From the NCBI GenBank assembly GCA_002432085.1, contig DJFN01000208.1:10713-16010 (forward strand): a stretch of 5,298 nt of DNA, in the 5' to 3' direction. How positions within the stretch are numbered: the stretch's first letter is position 1; each line of letters opens with the position of its first letter. The notes under the pieces were generated by a model. It saw only the letters and a program-made list of their open reading frames with translations. It ran no database searches and had not been told where the DNA came from. A program made the translations under genes and the position numbers. Below are positions 1 through 5,298 of the stretch, piece after piece. The DNA is from Flavobacteriales bacterium UBA5871 (GTDB lineage: Bacteria; Bacteroidota; Bacteroidia; Flavobacteriales_D; Crocinitomicaceae).

Positions 1-1010
1 CCAACCAGCTCAAGCACTGGCTCGATCCGGATGATTCGGGCGTAACGACCGTTGACGGCTTCGATCCGTTTGCAGCTACAGTGAATTACGATGCTGGTGT
101 TGGAAATGCATCCGGTGTTTCGGGGACGATCTGTACTTCTACGGTAACACCGCAGATCACCATTACCAATAACGGTGCTGAAACGCTCGTTTCCGCTACC
201 ATCACGTATGGTTTTGACGGCAGCCTCACACAGATTTATAACTGGGTGGGAAGCCTCGATCAGTTCGAAGACGAAACAATCACACTTCCGGCGGCGAATC
301 CGGGCAGCGGAAACCACACGTTCGAAGCGCAGGTTTCCAACCCGAACGGCAACCCGGACGAAAATGCAGGCAACAACAGCGTTACTTCTTCCTTCACAAC
401 CGTTGGAAACGGCCATACCGTTGATCTCGAGCTCAACCTCGACTGCTTCGGAAGCGAAATCTCCTGGGAATTGCAGGATGCAGACAACAGCGCTGTGCTT
501 TACTCCAGCGAGCCGTATCTGAACAATGATAACGGCAACGTGGTGAACGTGTCTTTCTGCCTCAGTTCCGGCTGCTACAAATTCGTCCTCGAAGATGAAT
601 ACGGCGACGGACTGAGCAACAACGACAACGATTGTTCCGTTCAGCAAGGTTCCTACACCATTGAAGACGAAGACAACACCGAGCTGGCCGGACTTACAAC
701 AGCAGAAGCCAATTTCGGTTTCGACGACGAACAAACATTCTGCCTGAGCGGTGTCGGAATCGACGAGCTGGAAAAAGAAGCCTGGATGATCTATCCGAAC
801 CCGGCAGACAAAGAGCTCACGATCGATATGAGCGCGCTCGAAGGTTCGAAATCCATCGTGGTTACCAGCCCGACAGGTCAGATCGTTTGGCAGAAAACAA
901 CAACTGCCAGCCAGGAATCGATGACTGTAAACGCACTGGCGAAAGGCGTTTACTTTATCAGTATCACTTCACCTGCGGGCAAAGCGACCCGTACGTTCGT
1001 CGTGCGCTAA
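1..1010 (+). CDS. C-terminal part of a secreted type IX cargo protein, probably a trypsin-like serine protease (5' truncated)
   Basis: The frame is open from base 3 to the TAA at 1008-1010, giving 335 visible residues. The gene starts left of the window, and the GTG at 81 is an internal Val. The first residues (NQLKHWLDPDDSGVTTVDGF) resemble the end of lysyl-endopeptidase-like S1 proteases, where a WLDP-x-x-x-G-V-x-T-x-D-G stretch closes the catalytic domain. This is from memory of the family; the catalytic residues are outside the window. Fragment residues about 43-133 look like a CARDB-type beta-sandwich (ITITNNGAETL near the start). Residues about 139-246 form a second beta-rich, Cys-containing module with DEYGDG at 198-203. 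Residues about 263-335 are a type IX sorting domain: IYPNPADKELTID, then GVYFISI, ending TRTFVVR. The protein should cross the outer membrane and be released or anchored at the surface. The sorting domain is near certain; the protease identity is inferred. Confidence 0.85.
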   Translation, partial: NQLKHWLDPDDSGVTTVDGFDPFAATVNYDAGVGNASGVSGTICTSTVTPQITITNNGAETLVSATITYGFDGSLTQIYNWVGSLDQFEDETITLPAANPGSGNHTFEAQVSNPNGNPDENAGNNSVTSSFTTVGNGHTVDLELNLDCFGSEISWELQDADNSAVLYSSEPYLNNDNGNVVNVSFCLSSGCYKFVLEDEYGDGLSNNDNDCSVQQGSYTIEDEDNTELAGLTTAEANFGFDDEQTFCLSGVGIDELEKEAWMIYPNPADKELTIDMSALEGSKSIVVTSPTGQIVWQKTTTASQESMTVNALAKGVYFISITSPAGKATRTFVVR

Positions 1011-1036
1011 AAAGACACATCGTTTAAAAATACCGG

Positions 1037-1065
1037 AAAGGTGATCATTCGTGGTCACCTTTTTT
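1037..1065 (+). terminator. Rho-independent terminator with TTCG tetraloop
   Basis: An 11-bp stem (AAAGGTGATCA at 1037-1047 with TGGTCACCTTT at 1052-1062, one T-G wobble) closes a TTCG loop at 1048-1051. The T-run at 1060-1065 forms the end of the stem and the tail. It starts 27 bases after the stop codon of the secreted protein gene, so it should end that transcript and isolate the sigma gene downstream. Confidence 0.9.
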
Positions 1066-1077
1066 CATTTTCCTTGC

Positions 1078-1295
1078 TTCACCACAAAGGAGCAAAGATC
1101 AGCTGCCTGGCTGTGAAGTACTGATCAATTGATGTTGTCATTTCATTTTCTTGAAACACCTTGCATTTTACCTCTGAAACATACAATTGGTCCGAAAGCG
1201 TTTTTCAGTCAATAAGTAACACAAAGAAAAAACGCGGCTCCCTTTGTTTTCTTAAGCAGTATGGGTGATAATAGTCTTTGCTTCTTTGTGGTGAA
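1078..1295. repeat. Widely spaced 20-base inverted repeat in the intergenic gap
   Basis: TTCACCACAAAGGAGCAAAG at 1078-1097 is the reverse complement of 1276-1295 with one mismatch (19/20). The arms are 178 bases apart, and similarity stops at both arm edges. The enclosed stretch shows no gene. It contains a smaller inverted repeat (ACAAAG 1221-1226 / CTTTGT 1242-1247) and a palindrome ATCAATTGAT at 1124-1133. From general knowledge, strings of the type CACCACAAAG...CAAAG recur in intergenic regions of many bacterial genomes, including Bacteroidota, so this may be a decayed copy of a dispersed palindromic repeat. The right arm ends 21 bases before the proposed sigma start. Confidence 0.7.
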
Positions 1296-1316
1296 AAAAA
1301 TGTATTTTCGTTTTCG

Positions 1317-1871
1317 GTGGAGCCACTCAATAACATAGAAATCGAAGCGTTGGTCAAACGGCTTAAAAATGCCGATCAGGCTGCCTTTGCTGAAGTATAC
1401 GATCGTTATTCGGGCGCACTGAACGGTATCATTCAACGGATTGTGCACGATGATGAAGCTGCACAGGACATTCTCCAGGACACGTTTGTAAAGGTTTGGA
1501 AAAACATTCAGAGCTACGATTCTTCCAAGGGAAGCTTCTTTACCTGGATGTTGAACATTGCGCGCAATACGTCCATCGACAGCCTGCGAAAGCTGAAAAA
1601 AGAAACAAAATCCGAAATCCATAACGGAGAAATTTCCGTAGGTCTCTCAGAAGCTGTTCATCAGAATGTCAATACGATAGGACTGACAAAGCTGGTTGAC
1701 AAGCTTCCGGAAGAACAAAAAAAGATGATTGAGTATATTTATTTCAACGGATATACCCAGCAGGAAGTGGCAGACGAGCTGGATATGCCGCTCGGAACAG
1801 TGAAAACGCGCACACGTTTGGCAATGCGCGAGTTACGTAAATGGTTTACACTTTTAGTGTTGTGGATGTAA
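1317..1871 (+). CDS. ECF-type RNA polymerase sigma factor
   Basis: A 184-residue sigma-70 family protein of the extracytoplasmic function type. It should direct RNA polymerase to a set of promoters when freed from its anti-sigma factor. Region 2 spans about residues 20-92, with DILQDTFVKVW (51-61, core binding) and FTWMLNIARNTSIDSLRK (75-92, -10 recognition). Region 4 spans about 123-175, with the helix-turn-helix YTQQEVADELDMPLGTVKTR at 146-165. There is no region 1 or 3, as expected for ECF factors. The start is GTG 1317, just before the conserved N-terminal helix. A TTG at 1278 is in frame but lies inside the inverted-repeat arm and would add 13 unlikely residues. No Shine-Dalgarno sequence is visible. 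The last codons overlap the anti-sigma gene and add a hydrophobic tail (FTLLVLWM). Target genes cannot be told from the sequence. Confidence 0.93.
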   Translation: MEPLNNIEIEALVKRLKNADQAAFAEVYDRYSGALNGIIQRIVHDDEAAQDILQDTFVKVWKNIQSYDSSKGSFFTWMLNIARNTSIDSLRKLKKETKSEIHNGEISVGLSEAVHQNVNTIGLTKLVDKLPEEQKKMIEYIYFNGYTQQEVADELDMPLGTVKTRTRLAMRELRKWFTLLVLWM

Positions 1872-2701
1872 AAGAATACATAGCGTCGGGGATCCTGGAG
1901 TCTGTTGTGTTTGGCCTCGCTTCTGAACAAGAGCGTAAAGAGGTTCAATGCATGATGCATATTTATCCGGAGATCAAAGCCGAGATGGATTCGATTGAGG
2001 CGGCTTTCGAGAAAATGGCCTTTTCGAGCGCTGTTCCGGCCGACCCGTGTGTGAAGGAAAAAGTGCTTGAAGCCATCGGAAAAGAGCCACAGAACCCTGC
2101 CGATAACATGCAGGTCCGTAAAGAAGCGAAAGTCGTTCAGCTTTCAACCCAAACAAAACAACCGAATCCCTGGAAATGGATCGCTGCAGCTTCTGTGGTG
2201 ATTACACTCGGAGCAGGTTTCCTTTGGTTCTCGGCTACTCAACGCACTTCGGAGCTTTCGGGCGAGCTGGCCAACCTGCAAAAAGAACAGAACCGAAACG
2301 AACAGCTGCTGGCAGCTATGAAAGTCGAACAGGACCGCATTACTTCGATTCAGGCCGTTCTCACAGATCAATCCACCAGCACCATCCGGATGGACGGAAA
2401 ACCAATGGACCCGACGGCCAAAGTGAAGATCATGTGGAGCGACGAAAGCAAACAGGCTGTTATCATGGCTGAAACAATCACGCCACCACCATCCGGAATG
2501 CAGTACCAGTTGTGGGCGATCGCAGACGGCAAACCGATCAGCCTCGGTATGTTCGATTACGACGAAATGACCAATATGACCGAGCCGTTCGATGTTGCGA
2601 TGGATAAAGTCGACGCATTCGCCATTACGATGGAAAAACGCGGCGGAAGTCCCGTTCCGACGATGGAAAACATGATCGTGATGGGAACAGTCGAAGGATA
2701 A
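1841..2701 (+). CDS. RskA-type transmembrane anti-sigma factor
   Basis: A 286-residue single-pass membrane protein, the likely partner that holds the preceding sigma factor inactive at the inner membrane. The N-terminal part (residues 1-110) is cytoplasmic and helical (KEYIASGILESVVFGLASEQER). It lacks the HxxxCxxC zinc motif of ZAS anti-sigma factors. One membrane helix lies at about 111-130, followed by a charged, probably coiled-coil segment at about 135-178. The C-terminal extracytoplasmic part matches the RskA domain, with YQLWAI at 222-227 and AITMEKRGGSPVPT at 261-274. ATG 1841 overlaps the sigma gene by 31 bases. GTG 1862 is a real alternative because it yields VDVKEYIASG, close to how relatives usually begin, and cuts the overlap to 10 bases. 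Either way the two genes are probably translationally coupled. The activating signal is unknown. Confidence 0.92.
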   Translation: MVYTFSVVDVKEYIASGILESVVFGLASEQERKEVQCMMHIYPEIKAEMDSIEAAFEKMAFSSAVPADPCVKEKVLEAIGKEPQNPADNMQVRKEAKVVQLSTQTKQPNPWKWIAAASVVITLGAGFLWFSATQRTSELSGELANLQKEQNRNEQLLAAMKVEQDRITSIQAVLTDQSTSTIRMDGKPMDPTAKVKIMWSDESKQAVIMAETITPPPSGMQYQLWAIADGKPISLGMFDYDEMTNMTEPFDVAMDKVDAFAITMEKRGGSPVPTMENMIVMGTVEG

Positions 2702-2780
2702 TTCATAATTATCAATGATAAATTATAAAGGCTTTCTAATATTCACTTCTTTATAATTGATAATTAATACTTTATAATTG
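2697..2780. repeat. AT-rich intergenic repeat element, copy A
   Basis: The left arm 2707-2730 reads AATTATCAAT, then GATAAAT, then TATAAAG. The right arm CTTTATAATTGATAATT (2749-2765) is an exact inverted copy of it lacking the seven bases GATAAAT. CTTTATAATTG also recurs directly at 2749-2759 and 2770-2780. The left end, GATAATTCATAATT (2697-2710), and AATTGATAATTA (2755-2766) both recur exactly in the element at 3711-3773. The left end overlaps the last codons of the anti-sigma gene and supplies its TAA stop. The stem could fold in RNA, but the AT-rich pairing is weak, so I do not call it a terminator. Confidence 0.75.
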
Positions 2781-2786
2781 CGCAGC

Positions 2787-3680
2787 ATGATTTGTCCGCC
2801 ATCCTTAAAGCCCGGTGATACCATCGCCATCGTTTCTCCGGCAAAAGCCATTGAGGCCGAACACATTGATTTTGCAAAATCCTTTTTCGAATCGAAAGGT
2901 TTTCGGGTATTGATCGGAACATACGCTTACGGACGCCACAATTACTTTTCCGCTACAGACGAACAGCGCCAGGAAGATCTGCAATGGGCCATCGATCATC
3001 CGGATGTAAAAGCGATTATCTGTGCCCGTGGCGGCTACGGCTGTGTGCGACTTACAACAAGAATGCAATGGGCGAATTTGTTGCGCGAGCCGAAATGGAT
3101 CGTCGGTTTCAGCGATGTAACGGTTTTCCAGCTGCAAGGCTTACAATTAGGAATCGAAAGCATTCACGCGACCATGCCGCTGAACTACCAGGAAAATTCG
3201 CCCGAAGCGCTGGATTCCCTGCTGTCGGCTTTGACCGAAAATACGATCGACCACACCTGGAACGGTACGTCGCACGATAAATCCGGAACGGCAACGGGAG
3301 AACTGGTCGGCGGAAACCTGTCGATTTTGTACAGCTTGCTGGCTACGCCTTTGCGTCCCGATTTCGAAGGAAAGATCCTGTTCATTGAAGACGTTGGCGA
3401 GCAGTTATACCACTTCGATCGTATGCTGCAAACGCTGAAGCTGGCTCATGTACTGGACAGTATTTCTGGCTTGATCATCGGCGGAATGACCGACATGAAA
3501 GAAACGGCGGTTCCTACCACGTGGTCGGTTGAAGAATTGGTAAAGGAACAGCTCGTTTACCGGAACATTCCCGTGGCGTTCAACGCACCGATCGGTCACA
3601 TCAGCGACAACCGCGCGGTGATCTGCGGCCGAACAGGGACTTTGACGGTCGAAAATGGCATTTCCCGCCTGATACAATAA
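2787..3680 (+). CDS. ldcA: LD-carboxypeptidase, peptidase family S66 (murein tetrapeptide carboxypeptidase)
   Basis: A 297-residue protein of typical family length. S66 enzymes remove the terminal D-Ala from L,D-linked murein tetrapeptides in the cytoplasm, during peptidoglycan recycling. The catalytic triad is visible: the nucleophile Ser109 in GFSDVT (107-112), Glu201 in FIEDVGE (199-205) and His271 in PIGHISDN (268-275). Other family marks are LKPGDTIAIVSPA near the start, RGGYG at 81-85 and GGN at 175-177. No signal peptide is seen, which fits a cytoplasmic enzyme. ATG 2787 is chosen because the conserved sequence begins right after it; an in-frame TTG at 2778 would only add MRS and lies in the repeat. 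It follows the anti-sigma gene by 85 bases on the same strand; co-transcription is possible but not shown. Some S66 relatives act on other substrates (for example MccF on microcin C), so the murein role is the likeliest reading rather than proven. Confidence 0.93.
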   Translation: MICPPSLKPGDTIAIVSPAKAIEAEHIDFAKSFFESKGFRVLIGTYAYGRHNYFSATDEQRQEDLQWAIDHPDVKAIICARGGYGCVRLTTRMQWANLLREPKWIVGFSDVTVFQLQGLQLGIESIHATMPLNYQENSPEALDSLLSALTENTIDHTWNGTSHDKSGTATGELVGGNLSILYSLLATPLRPDFEGKILFIEDVGEQLYHFDRMLQTLKLAHVLDSISGLIIGGMTDMKETAVPTTWSVEELVKEQLVYRNIPVAFNAPIGHISDNRAVICGRTGTLTVENGISRLIQ

Positions 3681-3710
3681 GGTTTTCAACTATTTACGGG
3701 GAAGAAAGCC

Positions 3711-3773
3711 TTGATAATTCATAATTCCCGCTTGCGGGTCCCGACCGCAGCGTCGGGATTGAATTGATAATTA
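3711..3773. repeat. Intergenic repeat element, copy B, with GC-rich double hairpin core
   Basis: The ends match copy A: GATAATTCATAATT at 3713-3726 and AATTGATAATTA at 3762-3773. The core differs and holds two adjacent perfect hairpins: CCCGC-TT-GCGGG (3727-3738) and TCCCGAC-CGCAGC-GTCGGGA (3739-3758). A competing fold pairs CGCTTGCGG (3729-3737) with CCGCAGCG (3745-3752) around a 7-base loop, with one bulge. The core is much richer in GC than its AT-rich flanks, which resembles REP-like or small non-autonomous elements. No T-run follows the hairpins, so a terminator role is doubtful. Confidence 0.75.
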
Positions 3774-3786
3774 GTCCTTATCTTTG
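3759..3786 (+). promoter_or_regulatory. Bacteroidota-type promoter for the lipoprotein gene
   Basis: TATCTTTG at 3779-3786 matches the -7 consensus TAnnTTTG exactly. TTG at 3759-3761 lies 17 bases upstream, within the spacing reported for Flavobacterium promoters. Transcription would start near 3791-3793, leaving a leader of about 35 bases before ATG 3828. The TTG box and most of the spacer lie in the right edge of repeat copy B, so the repeat may supply part of this promoter. Confidence 0.6.
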
Positions 3787-3827
3787 GTATTGTTTTTGAA
3801 AAGTTCATCTCCGCATAACTGAACCGT

Positions 3828-4493
3828 ATGAGATTTTTCTTCGCCATTTGCCTCGGTCTTTGTTTCCTGATGACGTCCTGCGTAGACATCTTCGATGAGA
3901 TCATCGTGCACGCCGATGGCTCTGGAACGTACAAATACACCATCAACCTGAGTGCGAGCAAAGTAAAGATCAACTCCATCCTGGCGCTCGACAGCCTCGA
4001 CGGACGTCGCGTTCCAAGCATTCAGGAGATCAAGGAAAAGATCGAATTGTACCGCGGCAAGCTGGAAGCCAAAAACGGCATCAGCAACGTAACCGTCGAA
4101 TCCAATTTCGAAGATTTCGTTTTCAAGATCAACTGCGATTTTACTTCCGTTTCAGCCCTTCAAACGGCCGTTCGCGAAGTGATCCTGGAAGAAAGCAAGG
4201 ACAAGAACAATCCGCTGATCAACGAGAACTGGCTGTCGTGGGATGGCAAAAAGCTCGTGCGTTCCGTGCCCGATTTCAAGCTCCCGCTCAACAAGCTCAA
4301 ATACGAAGAACAGGAAGCGCTGAAAAGCGGCAAATACATTGTCGTGTCGCGTTTCGATAGTCCGGTGCTGAAAAGCGAGAATACCGGCGCTCAGATCTCG
4401 CCGAGCAAAACGGCAGTCATGGTGAAATCAACAGCCCATGCGGTAGCAACCGATCCGGGCATTCTGAAAAATACGATTTACCTCGAAGAATAA
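3828..4493 (+). CDS. Putative lipoprotein of unknown function
   Basis: A 221-residue protein with a lipoprotein signal: MRF followed by a hydrophobic stretch and the lipobox LMTSC, so Cys18 should be lipidated and the protein membrane-anchored. The mature protein begins CVDIFDEIIVHADGSGTYKY. A short acidic strand followed by DGSGTY also opens many uncharacterised Bacteroidota lipoproteins, and I recognise the pattern only as such. The rest is a mixed alpha/beta sequence without repeats, catalytic motifs or a second membrane segment; residues about 65-130 (from IQEIKEKIELYRGKLEAK through FKINCDF to AVREVIL) look like alternating helices and strands. No Shine-Dalgarno sequence is seen before ATG 3828, and a fitting promoter lies upstream. 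The gene ends tail-to-tail with the next one. I do not assign a function. Confidence 0.85.
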   Translation: MRFFFAICLGLCFLMTSCVDIFDEIIVHADGSGTYKYTINLSASKVKINSILALDSLDGRRVPSIQEIKEKIELYRGKLEAKNGISNVTVESNFEDFVFKINCDFTSVSALQTAVREVILEESKDKNNPLINENWLSWDGKKLVRSVPDFKLPLNKLKYEEQEALKSGKYIVVSRFDSPVLKSENTGAQISPSKTAVMVKSTAHAVATDPGILKNTIYLEE

Positions 4494-4500
4494 GCTTATT
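4489..4500. other. 12-base palindrome formed by two convergent stop codons
   Basis: AATAAGCTTATT is a perfect palindrome. It contains the TAA of the lipoprotein gene (4491-4493) and, on the other strand, the TAA of the EEP gene (4496-4498), with only GC between them. There is no room for a terminator between the genes, so each transcript must run into the other gene. Confidence 0.85.
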
Positions 4501-5298
4501 GCAGCTGTAGCACAATCGGCAGGTGATCTGAATAACCGCCGTAATAATTCGGTCCGCCGTAAGTCGTATTCGGTTTTTTCGTCCCGTCTCGTTGGGTAAA
4601 CAGCAGCACTTCTTCGTAAACGATCTTAGCGTCTTTTCCGGTGATCTTCAGTCCTTTTTTGCCATTGAAAAAAGTCTTTGAAACGATGAACTGGTCCAGC
4701 ACGCCCCATTGACCTTTGAAATTGTGCGTTCCTTTTCCGGCAGCGTGATCGTCGTAGAGCAGGTTCACGAGATCGGCATTCGCATCCGTCGTTGCTTTGG
4801 CTTTCAGCGTTTGCTCGATGCTGAGGTCGTTCGGATGATCGTTGAAATCGCCCATCAGCAGGATATTGGCTTTCGGATCGGCTTTCAGGATCTCATCGAT
4901 CTTCGCTCTGGCAACTTCTGCCGCACGCACGCGCTTGTGTTCCGAAGCTTGTTGCCCTTCGCGACGGGAAGGCCAGTGATTGACGAAAATATGCAGCTTT
5001 TTCTTGCCTTTCAGCTCACCTTGCACGTAGAGAATGTCACGCGTTTTGAAATCCGGAACGGAATCGAGCTGAACGGGCAGGTTCGCGATCACAGTCGGCT
5101 TGAAACGATCGCTGTCGTAAAGCAAAGCACAGTCGATGCCACGTGCGTCAGGCGATTCTTTGTGTGCAAGCTGGTAACGCGTAGAAGCGAGTCGCCCGGT
5201 TTTGGCCACATCCATCACCACTTTGCCGTTTTCCACTTCCACAAAACCGATCAACACCGGATTTTCCTCCAGGTTCAGCGTAACGGCTTCTACGATAT
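4496..5298 (-). CDS. Endonuclease/exonuclease/phosphatase (EEP) family protein, N-terminus outside window
   Basis: The frame is open from the TAA at 4496-4498 to the right edge, giving about 266 visible residues. The Val codon GTG at 5257 is internal, because the family sequence continues upstream (NLEENPVLIGFVEVEN). The EEP superfamily comprises metal-dependent phosphodiesterases and phosphatases acting on nucleic acids or other phosphoesters. Counting from that Val as residue 1, the key motifs are VEVEN (6-10, metal-binding Glu), NHWPSR (93-98, catalytic His), GDFNDHP (136-142, Asp/Asn pair), LDQ (187-189) and GYSDHLPI (241-248, general-base Asp-His). All expected active-site positions in view are intact. 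Relatives in this phylum are usually about 340-370 residues and often carry a signal peptide, so some 75-100 residues, including any export signal, lie beyond 5298. The substrate is unknown. No promoter can be seen because the start is outside. Confidence 0.92.
   Translation of the reverse strand, partial: IVEAVTLNLEENPVLIGFVEVENGKVVMDVAKTGRLASTRYQLAHKESPDARGIDCALLYDSDRFKPTVIANLPVQLDSVPDFKTRDILYVQGELKGKKKLHIFVNHWPSRREGQQASEHKRVRAAEVARAKIDEILKADPKANILLMGDFNDHPNDLSIEQTLKAKATTDANADLVNLLYDDHAAGKGTHNFKGQWGVLDQFIVSKTFFNGKKGLKITGKDAKIVYEEVLLFTQRDGTKKPNTTYGGPNYYGGYSDHLPIVLQLQ

Noticed and set aside
1169..1176. TACCTCTG as a -7 box
   Set aside because: One mismatch to TAnnTTTG and no TTG at suitable spacing.
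1278..1310. Possible sigma promoter: TTG 1278-1280, 22 bases, TATTTTCG 1303-1310
   Set aside because: The -7 box has a mismatch in its core, and transcription would begin at about the start codon. Too weak to list.
1278..1316. In-frame TTG at 1278 as the sigma factor start
   Set aside because: It lies inside the inverted-repeat arm and adds residues (LLCGEKNVFSFS) unlike sigma N-termini; GTG 1317 fits the conserved first helix.
1209..1622. Minus-strand open frame of 137 codons opposite the sigma gene
   Set aside because: It lies opposite clear sigma-factor coding sequence and shows no recognisable protein features; a shadow frame.
2752..2780. TATAATTG copies (2752-2759 and 2773-2780) as promoter boxes for ldcA
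   Set aside because: Both deviate from TAnnTTTG, arise from the repeat and lack a spaced TTG; the second lies almost on the start codon.
2805..3137. Minus-strand open frame opposite ldcA, and the other overlapping frames within 2984-4021
   Set aside because: They lie opposite or out of frame with well-supported genes and show no domain signal.
3727..3775. GC-rich double hairpin as terminator of ldcA
   Set aside because: No T-run follows on the plus strand, and the hairpins look like part of a repeat family.
1..5298. CRISPR array, tRNA, rRNA, transposase or defence system
   Set aside because: No regularly spaced direct repeats, no recognisable RNA gene sequence and no transposase or defence protein motifs were seen.

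Overview
The window looks like a piece of a Bacteroidota chromosome, most likely from the Flavobacteriia. The first gene ends in a type IX secretion (Por) C-terminal sorting domain. One promoter matches the TTG / TAnnTTTG pattern of this phylum. The starts lack clear Shine-Dalgarno sequences, which is normal there. I cannot name the genus from sequence alone.

Layout, left to right. (1) 1-1010: the 3' end of a secreted multidomain protein, probably the tail of a trypsin-like (lysyl-endopeptidase-type) serine protease, exported by the type IX system. A strong terminator with a TTCG tetraloop follows. (2) 1011-1316: a 306-base gap holding that terminator and a 20-base inverted repeat (19/20) whose arms lie about 180 bases apart. 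(3) 1317-2701: an ECF sigma factor and an RskA-type membrane anti-sigma factor with overlapping reading frames, a standard two-gene signalling unit. (4) 2697-2780: an AT-rich repeat whose left end supplies the anti-sigma stop codon. (5) 2787-3680: an LD-carboxypeptidase of peptidase family S66 (murein recycling) with its Ser-Glu-His triad intact. (6) 3711-3773: a second repeat with the same two ends as the first but a different, GC-rich double-hairpin core. It runs into a good Bacteroidota promoter. (7) 3828-4493: a lipoprotein of unknown function. (8) 4496-5298, minus strand: the C-terminal part of an endonuclease/exonuclease/phosphatase (EEP) family protein, which runs off the right edge. 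Genes 7 and 8 converge with two bases between their stop codons.

Apart from the sigma/anti-sigma pair, the genes do not form an obvious pathway. Several concern the cell envelope or secretion (type IX cargo, membrane anti-sigma factor, murein carboxypeptidase, lipoprotein), but that is a loose association. I found no convincing new defence or mobile system. The least explained content is non-coding: two short intergenic elements with shared ends and different cores, and the spaced inverted repeat before the sigma gene.
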